64,000 nt of DNA, from positions 372,001-436,000 of the forward strand of contig CBDCZB010000003.1 of NCBI GenBank assembly GCA_965224415.1, read 5' to 3'. The notes below the pieces were generated by a model. The model made no database searches. It had not been told where the DNA came from and worked only from the letters and a program-made list of their open reading frames with translations. The position numbers and the translations under genes were made by a program. The DNA comes from DAOUJI01 sp965224415 (GTDB lineage Bacteria > Chloroflexota > Dehalococcoidia > Lucifugimonadales > JAGWBF01). Each line of letters begins with the position of its first letter. Within the stretch, counting starts at the first letter, position 1. Shown piece after piece: positions 1 to 8,520 of the stretch.

Positions 1-121
1 ATCCCCGGCGGGTGAGGGCGGCCATGAGTCCAGTTGCGACGGTGGTCTTGCCCACACCGCTGCGGACTCCCGCCATCACCAGCCACCGCGTTTTATTATT
101 TCCGGAGCGTTTCAACGACAT
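1..121 (-). CDS. cobyrinate a,c-diamide synthase-like protein, N-terminus only
   Basis: Reading leftward from an ATG at 119-121, the 40 visible codons end at the window edge. They contain a P-loop, GVRSGVGKTT, followed by ATGLMAALTRRG. This is the typical beginning of the CobB/CbiA amidase family, which amidates cobyrinate side chains with glutamine and ATP in cobalamin synthesis. Other P-loop amidases or dethiobiotin synthetase begin similarly, so the exact enzyme is an inference. The gene is divergent from the MmgE/PrpD gene at 209, with about 87 bp between the starts. Confidence 0.6.
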   Translation of the reverse strand, partial: MSLKRSGNNKTRWLVMAGVRSGVGKTTVATGLMAALTRRG

Positions 122-208
122 CTTTGGTCTAAGCTCTTGTAAACGGCTGTGCGCTCGTACAAAATTCCTGCGCGGCCTATTTTACCATTGTTGTCGTGGA
201 GGTTTCCC

Positions 209-1573
209 ATGGACCGAATACTGGACTATTTGAGCGATTACGCGACCAGCCTGGACTACAACCAGATTCCCATCGACGCCGTCGAAAAGACCAAGGGCCT
301 TATAGTGGATACCATAGGCTGCGCTCTCGGCGGCTACGAAAGCTTCCCATCGCAGGTCGCCGTGGACCTGGCCCAGTCCGTCACCTCCAAGCAGCCTGCC
401 ACGGTGCTGGTCAGCGGCCATTCAACCACCCCGGACCTGGCCGCCTTCGCCAACGGAGTGATGATTCGGTACCTGGACTTCAACGACGGCTACACCAGCA
501 TTGACTCAGGCCACCCCAGCGACGCCATAGCCGCCGTGCTGCCTCTGGCCGAGATGCGCCATGCCACAGGACGGGAGTTCATCGCGTCCACCGTGCTGGC
601 CTATGAGACCTTCTGCCGCCTGTGCGACGCCGTGGAGGTGCGCAACCGGGGCTACGACCACGTGACCCTGGGAGTCATATCCGCTGGGGTGGGAGCCGCC
701 CGCGCCCTGGGTCTGGACAAAGAGAAAACGGCCCAGGCCATCAGCCTCTCCCTGGTCCCCAACGTGTCCCTGCACCAGACCCGCATAGGCACCGTGTCCA
801 TGTGGAAGGGGTGCGCCTTTGCCAACGCTTCGCGCAACGCAGTGTTCGCAGCCCAACTGGCGGAGAAGGGCCTGTCAGGCCCGGCGGAGATTTTCGACGG
901 GCGGGAAGGCTTCGGCAAGGTGATAACAGGCGACCTGATAGAACTGGCCCCCTTCGGCGGGGACGGAACCCTCTTCAAGGTCTCCGAGGTCAGCATCAAG
1001 CGCTTCCCGCTGGGCCTCTACTCCCAGACGGTGATGGAGGCGGCGTTGAATGTGCGGGAGCGGCTGTCCGGCGTGGACGACATCGAGGAGATTCACGTGT
1101 CCACGTTGGGCACCGCCGTCCGCATTATGGCCGGAGACCAGGAGAAGTGGCGGCCCGCCACCCGGGAGACGGCGGACCACTCCATGCCCTACACCGTGGC
1201 GGTCATGTTGAAGTACGGAGACGTGGGAGTGGAACGCTTTGACGACGCCTATCTCAATGACCCTGTGTTGTTGGACCTCGTACAGCGCGTGAAAGTGTCT
1301 GTGTCGGAGGAAGCCAACCGCCGTGCCCCGGAGGCCATGCTCTGCGACATCGAGGTCACCACCAAGTCTGGGGAACGCATGGAGTCGGGCGACGTGCCCT
1401 TCCACCGCGGCCACTGGCGCAACCCCATGGACCGCACCGAAATCGACTCCAAGTTCCGCGCCCTGGCCGACGGCGTCCTGCACTCCGACCGTACAGACGC
1501 CCTGCTGGAGACCCTGTGGCGCCTGGAAGAAGCCCCCGACATCGCCGACGTGGTGGCGATGATACGGGCGTGA
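209..1573 (+). CDS. MmgE/PrpD family protein
   Basis: A 454-residue protein of the MmgE/PrpD fold (2-methylcitrate dehydratase, cis-aconitate decarboxylase and relatives). The N-terminal helical part has the family pattern DTIGCALGG, and later segments such as RYLDFNDGY and SIKRFPLGLYSQ match the conserved core. The ATG at 209 is chosen because GGAGG at 198-202 lies 6 nt upstream; an upstream in-frame start at 149 lacks such a site. Sequence alone does not fix the substrate, since many members in environmental bacteria are not true PrpD enzymes. No prpB or prpC neighbour is visible, so a methylcitrate-cycle role is not supported here. Confidence 0.85.
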   Translation: MDRILDYLSDYATSLDYNQIPIDAVEKTKGLIVDTIGCALGGYESFPSQVAVDLAQSVTSKQPATVLVSGHSTTPDLAAFANGVMIRYLDFNDGYTSIDSGHPSDAIAAVLPLAEMRHATGREFIASTVLAYETFCRLCDAVEVRNRGYDHVTLGVISAGVGAARALGLDKEKTAQAISLSLVPNVSLHQTRIGTVSMWKGCAFANASRNAVFAAQLAEKGLSGPAEIFDGREGFGKVITGDLIELAPFGGDGTLFKVSEVSIKRFPLGLYSQTVMEAALNVRERLSGVDDIEEIHVSTLGTAVRIMAGDQEKWRPATRETADHSMPYTVAVMLKYGDVGVERFDDAYLNDPVLLDLVQRVKVSVSEEANRRAPEAMLCDIEVTTKSGERMESGDVPFHRGHWRNPMDRTEIDSKFRALADGVLHSDRTDALLETLWRLEEAPDIADVVAMIRA

Positions 1574-1596
1574 AGGGGCGGCCCCTTACTGCTTGG

Positions 1597-3003
1597 CTAT
1601 CGTATGGTTGTTTGGCTGGACAGCCAGTCTATAGCTGTCTGTTCGTCCTGCTCGATGGCGATCTCCACGGCTCGCTTTGCGCATTCCAGCAACCGCTTGG
1701 ATTCCCGGCGCAGGTTGAAGGATTCGTTGACTTGTTCTTGGATTTCTTTCGTTAGAATGGGAACTACAATTCCGGCAATTTGCTCCGGGCGCCAATGAAG
1801 AATCACGGAACCTCCGACATCACGGTTGGCTTGCTTCTGAATCACCATCGAATTAAGTGTCAGAGTCAAGCAATCTTCGTTAATTTTATCGGTCTTGCTT
1901 TTCAATCTGAGAACCCCGCCCGATGGAATCATCCTCTTTGGCTGTTCACGTAGGTAATGTGCAATACCAGGGGTTCCGTCTTTGCTGAATAGTATTTCCC
2001 CTTGCATCGGTTGATGCTCGTTAAGTTCTCCATACAATTCTTCAGAGATGTACTTTTCCTCGGTGACTTCAAAGGGGCTGAGGTTACTCACACGAACAAA
2101 TGGTATTCCCTCATCGAGGTATTCTCCGCTTCCTACCTCGACACATTTTTTCATCGTCACCAGGGCTCCAAGCGTTTCCCAACCATTGGAGTAACTCTGG
2201 ATGGAGGTGACCACTTCCTCGTACTCCGGCTGGAAGTATTCTGCGTCTATTCGTCGGGCGTTCCACAGGTTCGAAAAATTCTTTACGAAAGAGGGCTGAT
2301 GCGTGGGCTGCCAGTCAGCAAGGTCAAGTTCAGATAGTAGTAGCCATTGGGCGTGTGAGTATAGTTGCTCTGATTGCTCTTCAGCGGTTTCAAGAAGCCG
2401 CAGGCACTCTGAAATGCGCCGTTCCAACTTTTCACTCGATGGCTTGAAAACAAGTACTCGACCAACTCTTTCTAGTGTCAACTGAAGTTGTATCGTGAGT
2501 TCTCTCTCCCGGAGTAATTGAGTAAACCCATATTTTGAGCGTAGAAACGCTACCAAGTAGTAGGGGTCAATATCAGTGATCGACTTCAACCCCAAGACCG
2601 TGCGCGACAAAGCAACCTCGTCTATGTCGTGAACAATTGATGCATAACATGGAGAACCTACTTTTGTTATTACTATCTCACCTCTAGAAAGTCTTTTGAC
2701 ATTCTCATGGGCATCAGCAAAGTGAGTCGGTATTTTCTCGAATAGTGAGTCTTGCCGAGTAGTGATAACCGGGTGGGGAATGCAGTCAACACACCTGATA
2801 AAAGGCATATCACCAATTTCGTAAAGATGGGTAGCCGCTGGATAAAATGCACTTCCCGTTAGCAAACCATAACTTCTTAAAGGCTTGGCTCCCTTCTTAA
2901 CAAGCTCCTCTGCCATTTGTAAATATGTAGCCTGGAAGTACTCGGCATCTATCCTGTTTCCCAAATCTATATCGGAACGATTGACTATCGAATACTGCAT
3001 CAA
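1597..3003 (-). CDS. hsdS: type I restriction-modification specificity subunit S
   Basis: A 468-residue HsdS-like protein with two target-recognition halves. Each half begins with a similar phrase (NRIDAEYFQ near residue 16 and ARRIDAEYFQPEYEE near 250) and contains a GDMPFIRCVD or GIPFVRVSNLSP stretch and a QLQLTLERVG or WRPEQIAGIVVP segment, as in the repeated TRD/coiled-coil plan of HsdS. It would specify the DNA target for the HsdM methylase. Its start overlaps the stop of the HEPN gene by 4 bp (ATGA at 3000-3003), which indicates translational coupling. The reading frame is intact although the upstream hsdM is broken. No hsdR helicase gene is present beside it. Confidence 0.85.
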   Translation of the reverse strand: MMQYSIVNRSDIDLGNRIDAEYFQATYLQMAEELVKKGAKPLRSYGLLTGSAFYPAATHLYEIGDMPFIRCVDCIPHPVITTRQDSLFEKIPTHFADAHENVKRLSRGEIVITKVGSPCYASIVHDIDEVALSRTVLGLKSITDIDPYYLVAFLRSKYGFTQLLRERELTIQLQLTLERVGRVLVFKPSSEKLERRISECLRLLETAEEQSEQLYSHAQWLLLSELDLADWQPTHQPSFVKNFSNLWNARRIDAEYFQPEYEEVVTSIQSYSNGWETLGALVTMKKCVEVGSGEYLDEGIPFVRVSNLSPFEVTEEKYISEELYGELNEHQPMQGEILFSKDGTPGIAHYLREQPKRMIPSGGVLRLKSKTDKINEDCLTLTLNSMVIQKQANRDVGGSVILHWRPEQIAGIVVPILTKEIQEQVNESFNLRRESKRLLECAKRAVEIAIEQDEQTAIDWLSSQTTIR

Positions 3004-3563
3004 ACCCTTTCCATTACCATCGAAAGAGTCAGGTACAGATGTCTAATCACTCTTTCGTTCTTGTCGACTGGGGATAGGTCTCCATGAAACAAAGCTGACC
3101 GTATCTGATAAACGATCTCCATGTACGCTGCAAACAAACGTGCGGTGTCGTTGTCAACCCACAAACCGTTGTCTGTTTCCAGTTTTTCCTGTTCATTGCG
3201 CTCCTTTAATACAGACTCGAAGCTTGGCTGACCGCTATTCCAATCGAGGGCGCAGGATGCAAAACTGACTATATTGTCTCTACCTTCATAAGTGATGTTC
3301 GCGTTCACTAATGCTCGATGCAATTCGCCTAGGCTCCCCTTAAATCTGCTTGCTCTAGCGTCATCGCCTCGTACCAATCCAGAGAATTGATCAGATAGCG
3401 AATGGCCTCCCCGTTTCAGCAACTCTAATCGTCCCCGGTCCCTTGTCTCGTCGAATCTATCTCTCATCCATGCATTCAAGGAGAGCCAAAGAGAAATGAA
3501 CAACGGTATATAGTCGACCTCCGACTTTTTCTTCCATAGAGATATATTCTCAGAAGTCGACAT
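3000..3563 (-). CDS. HEPN-domain protein inside the hsd operon
   Basis: A 187-residue protein not recognised as a named family. Near its C-terminus it has R155-SALF-H160 followed by G, the Rx4H motif of HEPN domains, preceded by a long helix (ARLFAAYMEIVYQI). An N-terminal helix, YIPLFISLWLSLNAWMR, is also typical of HEPN proteins annotated beside restriction and defence genes. It overlaps the end of hsdM by 14 bp and the start of hsdS by 4 bp, so it is built into the operon. HEPN proteins are often RNases; PrrC and RloC are anticodon nucleases encoded in hsd loci, so a guardian RNase role is possible but inferred. It could also be a non-catalytic helper. Confidence 0.6.
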   Translation of the reverse strand: MSTSENISLWKKKSEVDYIPLFISLWLSLNAWMRDRFDETRDRGRLELLKRGGHSLSDQFSGLVRGDDARASRFKGSLGELHRALVNANITYEGRDNIVSFASCALDWNSGQPSFESVLKERNEQEKLETDNGLWVDNDTARLFAAYMEIVYQIRSALFHGDLSPVDKNERVIRHLYLTLSMVMERV

Positions 3564-4525
3564 TCGGACTCCAGAAACTTAGCCCTTCCCTTTTGGCCCA
3601 CTCGATAAAGGATTCGGCAATACCGGGCTGCAATTCTCCGTTGTGGCTGTGTAGGTCTTGATCGACGATCATGTGGCCGTTTCTGTCTAATCGTAACCGG
3701 TCCGCGTCGCCCTTGATGTAGATATAATCACCGGAGTTATCTTTGCCTCCCTTTTCGGAAACAGCCAGAAAAATAGGGTAGTCGTCCACCTTGGGGCAAA
3801 GGGGGCCTCGGGCAGGGTCGTCGTTCCATTTTTGAAAAAACAGGACGCTGGTCTTGGTTCCGGTGTGGGGCTTGAAGGTGTTGGGATGCAGCCCGATTAC
3901 GGCCAGGATACGGGCACGTTGGGCGATGAAATCACGGATGTAGTTGTCGGAGGTGTTGTTGAAACGGCCTTGAGGCAGCACGATTGCCATGCGGCCTCCA
4001 GGCTTGAGAAAGTCGAGATTGCGCTCTATAAAGAGCACATCCCGCCCGACCGTGCTTTTGGATTTTCCGTTCTTAAGGGGCTAGTTCGTACTGGTGCAGG
4101 ATGCGACTCTCCTTGATGTCTCCGGCGAATGGAGGATTAGCCATCAAGATATCGAAGTTGAACTGCCTGTTTAGCCCTCGTTCCGCTCGTAACTTTTCAA
4201 GGCGAGCAAACCCATCATTGTATGTGCTTATCCACCTGCGGTCTTTCTCGGTCCTATCGCTCCACCGCTCGTAGTCCAGCGTGTTCAGGTGCAATATGTT
4301 GGTCTCGCCGTCCCCCGCAATAAGGTTGAGGGTTCGGGCGACTCGGACTGTCTTTTCGTCAAAATCGATGCCAAACACCCTGAGTACATCTTGTTTGTCG
4401 GGCTCGGGGATTTCTTCGTTGGTGAAAAGCCTCCCTGTGAGCTTGAAGATAGTGTGGACCGGAAAGCCGCAGCTGCCTGAGGCGGTGTCAATCATGTACT
4501 CACCCCGCTTAGGGTTGAGCATCTG
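3550..4525 (-). pseudogene. hsdM: type I methylase HsdM, C-terminal part (broken)
   Basis: Minus-strand remainder of an N6-adenine methylase. Codons up to 4522 read LNPKRGEYMIDTASGSCGF, the AdoMet motif I region, then the catalytic motif NPPFAG. A one-nucleotide frameshift follows near 4073-4080: the frame ending ILHQYELAP stops at TAA, and the shifted frame continues LKNGKSKSTVGRDVLFIER and LKPGGRMAIVLPQGRF down to the stop at 3550. The upstream half lies beyond an IS3 element, and joining the two flanks of that element restores the reading frame. A sequencing error could explain one frameshift, but not all the lesions in this gene. Confidence 0.8.
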
Positions 4526-4554
4526 TGACCTTACCCCAAAGTTAGTATCACTGG

Positions 4555-5370
4555 CTAGGAGAGTCCGGGCATTGAGTCAGCAAACTCTTTGGGTGTTCTG
4601 CCTTTCAGGGAACTGTGAGGCCTGATTTCGTTGTAGTCCAGCCGCCAGGTTTCTATGATCTCCCTGGCGTGCCTCACGCTCATGAACCAGTTGATGTTCA
4701 GGCATTCGTCGCGCAGTCGGCCGTTGAAGCTTTCAGCGAAGGCGTTCTCTACCGGCTTGCTAGGACGGATAAAGCTCAGCTTGATGCCCCTCCGATAAGC
4801 CCACTCATCCATGGCCTTGCCTGCGAATTCCGGGCCGTTGTCTACGGTGATCACTTCAGGTAGCCCCCATGTCTCTCCCAGCCTCTCCAGGACTCCCACT
4901 ACTCTGGCGCCTCCCAAGGAAGTATCCACCTCGATGGCCGGGCACTCCCGGGAGTAGTCATCCACTATGGCCAATGCCCGGAAGCGCCGACCGATCACAG
5001 TGTTATCCGAGACAAAGTCCATGGACCACCTCTGGTTAGGACGCACAGGGGATGGAACTGTCTCCCTGACCCTTGCCGCGCCCTTGCGCCTTCTCTTTTT
5101 CCTGAGCGCAAGGCCCTCTTCACTGTAGATGCGCTCTGTACGCTTGTGATTCACCACCAGGCCTTCCCTCTTCAGCATGATGTGCAACCTGGGGCTGCCG
5201 AAGCGCTTCCTCTCCCCTGCCAACTCACGCATTCTCAGACGCAGGACGTCATCGTCGCCCTGCTTCGACTGGTACCGGTAGACCGAGGGTGAGATACCGG
5301 TAAGCAGACAAGCCCTTCTCTCACTCAGCCCAAGGCTTTCTGTGGCATATGCCGCTGCCAGCTTCTTCAC
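4555..5370 (-). CDS. IS3-family transposase OrfB (DDE integrase domain)
   Basis: A 271-residue catalytic subunit read from a GTG at 5370. It has an HTH_21-like N-terminus, then the rve core with the acidic triad in WSMDFVSD, ITVDNGPEF and NAFAESFNGRLRDECL, and the usual C-terminal RPHSSLKGRTP. In this family it is normally made as an OrfAB fusion by -1 frameshifting. The frame upstream of the GTG stays open into the slippery A AAA AAC at 5385-5391, giving KKLLKPKVKKLAAAYA across the junction. The protein cuts and joins the element ends. It appears intact. Confidence 0.92.
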   Translation of the reverse strand: MKKLAAAYATESLGLSERRACLLTGISPSVYRYQSKQGDDDVLRLRMRELAGERKRFGSPRLHIMLKREGLVVNHKRTERIYSEEGLALRKKRRRKGAARVRETVPSPVRPNQRWSMDFVSDNTVIGRRFRALAIVDDYSRECPAIEVDTSLGGARVVGVLERLGETWGLPEVITVDNGPEFAGKAMDEWAYRRGIKLSFIRPSKPVENAFAESFNGRLRDECLNINWFMSVRHAREIIETWRLDYNEIRPHSSLKGRTPKEFADSMPGLS

Positions 5371-5378
5371 CTTGGGCT

Positions 5379-5645
5379 TCAGAAGTTTTTTGCCAGCAAT
5401 TCCTTAAGAGACCAGTTGTCCAACGCCTGCTGGGCCACAATCTGCTTAAGACGCCGGTTCTCTTCCTCGAGGGACCTCAGCCTCTTCAACTCGTTCAGCG
5501 TCAGGCCGGCGTACTTGGCCTTCCACTTGTAGAAGGCGCCTTCGCTCATGCCGTGCCTGCGACACAGCTCCCCAGTTTTGGCTCCAGCATCCGCTTCGTT
5601 CAGGACCGCTATGATCTGCTCCTCAGTGTACCTCTTCCGTGCCAT
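5379..5645 (-). CDS. IS3-family transposase OrfA (HTH)
   Basis: An 88-residue DNA-binding subunit beginning MARKRYTEEQIIAVL, with an HTH (TGELCRRHGMSEGAFYKWKAKY) and a leucine-zipper-like tail ending LKELLAKNF. It belongs to the HTH_8 transposase family and binds the terminal inverted repeats. The stop is 9 bp upstream of the OrfB GTG. The heptamer A AAA AAC (minus strand, 5391 to 5385) lies just before the stop in the zero frame and is a classical -1 slip site, so OrfAB fusion is expected. Confidence 0.92.
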   Translation of the reverse strand: MARKRYTEEQIIAVLNEADAGAKTGELCRRHGMSEGAFYKWKAKYAGLTLNELKRLRSLEEENRRLKQIVAQQALDNWSLKELLAKNF

Positions 5646-5723
5646 CAGTCCTCCTCCTATGCGCTATTTTACCCGGAGGACTCTCTTTGCCACTGATACT
5701 GTTTTAGGGGGTAAGGTCATCTG

Positions 5724-6856
5724 CACACACATATCAATGACGTGGCGGGGCGTGAAATACTGACCTTTCTCTCCCTTGGCCGACTTGTTGACCAGGTATT
5801 CAAAGGCTTCGTCCACCACCAGCAGATTAGAGTTGAACAACTTAACGTCCTACAAGCTCGACACGCATACCGCCAAATGACTGTCCGACAACTCAAAGGT
5901 GGAACCTTCAGGGAAAACGCCGGGCCATTGTGCTATAGCCCTCCGGAACAGGTTCTGAATCTTGCTTTTCAGCTCGGCGTCGGTCTGTCCGGTGTTCCTG
6001 AATTCCATTGCCCTGAAGTCGTCATCCGAAACCCCGCTGACAGCGGCTTTGAGGGCGTCATAGTCCTGTCCACCAATGTAGAGGGCGAGCTCTTCAGCGA
6101 CGCCCGTGTGAGTCACTTGACGCACGAAACGATTGAGGAATTCCTTGTCATTTCGGCTGAGAAATTCATCATAGAGCTTCGTGAATATGAGCTTGAAGAC
6201 TTCCTCGAAAACATCGACTCCGGCGTTTGCCAGCACTTCATCCTCCATTTCGAGGATTGTGTCTTTCAGGGACTTTCGCTCGTTAGCAACCTTATCCTTG
6301 ATGATTAGGTCTTTCAGGGTGAAGCGCTCATTGAGTATGTCCGCAAGAGTCTGACTAGCGGTGGGAATGTCGCTGATGTCTTCAAAATAATTGGGGTCTT
6401 TGCGGTGGTAGTGGGAAATCTGCTGGCCGTTGGTCCACACTCCAATAGGTGCGCCGGTAGCGAATAGGAGCGGAGCTGATTCTTGCCGTCCGAAAGCCTG
6501 GGTTTCTTTACTTCAACAATGGTGTAGGCGGAATCAGGATAGCCTTTTTCGAATATAACGATGTCCGCCTTTTTCTTTTCACGGCCAAAGTTGACGGGGT
6601 GCTCAAAGGCCAGCCGGCTCTTGGGGTAACCGTAACCCTTGATCAGCCTGGCCGCGTAAAGCTGGCGGACTACTTCTTCGGGCTTTAACTGGATGTCCCT
6701 GCCGCGAACTATACATTCAACAAAGGGAGTTTCTTTGCCTCTGATAGATTTGACGAAAACTCTGTTGTCCAGGGCCGCAATTTCATCCGCTCGAAACAAA
6801 GCAAGACGATAACTGCTGTCATGAAGAACCGTTTGGATGATGTCTGGTTGAGTCAT
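5724..6856 (-). pseudogene. hsdM: HsdR-N/HsdM fusion, N-terminal part (broken)
   Basis: Upstream half of the same methylase gene as 3550-4525. Reading leftward from ATG at 6856, the first 130 or so codons form a nuclease-like HSDR_N domain (IRGKETPFVECIVRGRDI, FGREKKKADIVIFE, YTIVEVKKPR). A single-base frameshift at about 6460-6470 then moves the reading to ATGAPIGVWTNGQQISHYH and the HsdM N-terminal helical domain. A TAG at 5850-5852 replaces the expected codon in SSL*DVKLFNSNLLVV, and the frame stays open afterwards through GQYFTPRHVIDMCVQM up to the IS3 insertion at 5719. The fusion of HSDR_N with HsdM occurs in other bacteria. With two lesions here it is not functional as read. Confidence 0.8.
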
Positions 6857-6956
6857 GGTGTCTCCGTTGCAAGAGCCGATGCGTTTCGCCTGATTTGATA
6901 ATCACAGATCAACGGATTTGGATAGAACCGAAAATAGTTCCTCGGACAAACGCCCT

Positions 6957-7811
6957 CTACAAGACCTCAAGGGCGAGCTTGTCCAGGTAGTCGAGGGCAG
7001 ACTGGGTGGAGTCGCCGTCGATCCGAGTGACGGCGCGGTAAGCGCCCGCTTCACCCAAGCGGCGCATCACGTCCCTCTCGGGAGGGATCTGGTACACCGT
7101 AATTCCGATCTCTCGCGGGTCGCGCCCTGCTTCGGCGCAAAGCATCGTTAGCTTATGGGCGGCTGCGGTGATGTCGTGGTAGCTGGCGATGTTGGGCGCC
7201 CAGCCGTCGCCGTATTCCACCACCCGGTTCAGCACCCTCTTGGCCATGCCTCCCAGCAGGATGGGCGGATGGGGCTTTTGCGCAGGCTTGGGGAATGACC
7301 TCAGGGGCGGGAAGTCGTAGAACTCACCGTGGAACTCGGACACATCCTTGGTCCAAAGCTCCTTCATGGCCAGCACCGACTCCCTGGCCTGGCTCCAACG
7401 GCGGCGGAAGTTGCCTCCCATTATCTCCAACTCCTCACGGAGCCATCCGGCCCCTATGCCCACCACCGTCCTGCCCCCCGAGAAGTGGTCCAGGGAGGCT
7501 ATGACCTTGGCCAGGAGTATGGGGTTGCGCTCGGGCAGCAGGGTGACCCCCGTGCCCAGCTTGATGGTGGAAGTGGAGGCGGAGGCGTGAGACAGGGCCA
7601 CGAAGGGGTCCATCATGTGGCTGTAGTATGGCGGCACGGCGCCGTCGTCGCTGTAGGGGAAACGTGTCTCCACGTTGACGGGCACCAGGGTGTGCTCCGG
7701 CGCCCAGATGGACTCGAACCCCAGCTCCTCGGCCCGCTTGGCCACCGTCGCCATGTCTATGGGGTTCCCTATAACGGTGGGTATGGATACGCCCACTTTG
7801 ATGTCTGCCAT
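6957..7811 (-). CDS. LLM-class F420-dependent oxidoreductase
   Basis: A 284-residue luciferase-like (bacterial luciferase-fold TIM barrel) protein beginning MADIKVGVSIPTVIGNPIDM. Family landmarks are LGFESIWAPEHTLVP, KLGTGVTLLPERNPILLAKVIASLD, GIGAGWLREELEIMGG and PPILLGGMAKRVL. It resembles the F420-dependent LLM subgroup that handles small organic substrates by hydride transfer, but FMN use cannot be excluded. The ATG at 7811 has the pyrimidine-rich complement of GGGAGCGGGAC just upstream. An IS630 copy begins 53 bp upstream of the start and may separate it from its native promoter. Confidence 0.88.
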   Translation of the reverse strand: MADIKVGVSIPTVIGNPIDMATVAKRAEELGFESIWAPEHTLVPVNVETRFPYSDDGAVPPYYSHMMDPFVALSHASASTSTIKLGTGVTLLPERNPILLAKVIASLDHFSGGRTVVGIGAGWLREELEIMGGNFRRRWSQARESVLAMKELWTKDVSEFHGEFYDFPPLRSFPKPAQKPHPPILLGGMAKRVLNRVVEYGDGWAPNIASYHDITAAAHKLTMLCAEAGRDPREIGITVYQIPPERDVMRRLGEAGAYRAVTRIDGDSTQSALDYLDKLALEVL

Positions 7812-7876
7812 AGTCCCGCTCCCTTGTTTGTTTTAGGGGCTATCGCCCGGGGCGCCGGCCCTAGTACTGAACCAAA

Positions 7877-8509
7877 TCAGGATTGGCAGGGATAGAGGCG
7901 ATGGAGTTTGCGTCTGGCGTCTTGGGCAGTGAACCGCCAGTTAATGGTAGCTCCTATCGCGTTCCGCTCTGACACGCAGGCGCTGACGGCTCTTTCCAGG
8001 CTGTCCTCATCTCCGTTGCGTCCGCGCAGGCAGGCCCGGGCCAGCACGCTGAACTCGATCTCCGCCATATTCAGCCAGCTTCCGTGCTTGGGAGTGTGGT
8101 GCAACTCCAGCCGCTTGGCGATGCGCCGGGCCTCGGCCGCCGGGAAAGTCTCGTAAAGCGAGGCCATCCGATGCGTGTTCAGATTGTCGAGAACCAGCCG
8201 AATCACCGGGACATCGGGGTAGGCCTCATCCACCAGCCACCGCATCTGCTGAGCGAAGTCCTGCATGGTGCGTTGCCGGGTTATCGCCACGTGGCGCCAG
8301 CCCCGGCGAGGCTCACAGGTGAGGAACAGGTTGCGCGTCCCTCCCCGCTGGTATTCGTAGTCCTCACGCCTCGGCCTCCCAGGCTTTGCCGGCAGCGGTT
8401 CCCTCACGTCGGCCAGCAACTGGGTGGAGGTCTCGTCAAAGCAGACCACCGGCCTCTGCGGATCGTAGGGCTCGGCGTAGAGATCCAGCACGTCCTCCAT
8501 GGCCGCCAC
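7877..8509 (-). CDS. IS630 transposase, catalytic part (copy 1)
   Basis: This frame carries the DDE catalytic domain: VVCFDETSTQ, RLVLDNLNTH and WLNMAEIEFSVLAR supply the D, D and E residues. The annotated ATG at 8509 (MAAMEDVLDLYAEPYD) is not necessarily a real start, because the frame is open upstream through NTLKPWLKKQWCIPKVGGEF to the poly-A run. A -1 slip at A AAA AAA would therefore join it to the N-terminal part at 8521-9009 in one protein of about 370 residues. The product ends RKLHRLYPCQS close to the element end. Confidence 0.9.
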   Translation of the reverse strand: MAAMEDVLDLYAEPYDPQRPVVCFDETSTQLLADVREPLPAKPGRPRREDYEYQRGGTRNLFLTCEPRRGWRHVAITRQRTMQDFAQQMRWLVDEAYPDVPVIRLVLDNLNTHRMASLYETFPAAEARRIAKRLELHHTPKHGSWLNMAEIEFSVLARACLRGRNGDEDSLERAVSACVSERNAIGATINWRFTAQDARRKLHRLYPCQS

Positions 8510-8520
8510 GAACTCTCCAC

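Larger units (their letters stand above)
4526..5719 (-). mobile_element. IS3-family insertion sequence (IS407-like)
   Basis: A complete 1194-bp element with imperfect terminal inverted repeats (TGACCTTACCCC at 4526 and its complement ending at 5719, followed inward by matching AGTATCA(C/G)TGG blocks). It is flanked by a 4-bp direct repeat TCTG (4522-4525 and 5720-5723), the duplication size usual for IS407-group members. Removing the element and one repeat restores the hsdM codons VIDMCVQMLNPKRGEY without a gap, which confirms the boundaries. It carries orfA and orfB on the minus strand. Confidence 0.92.
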
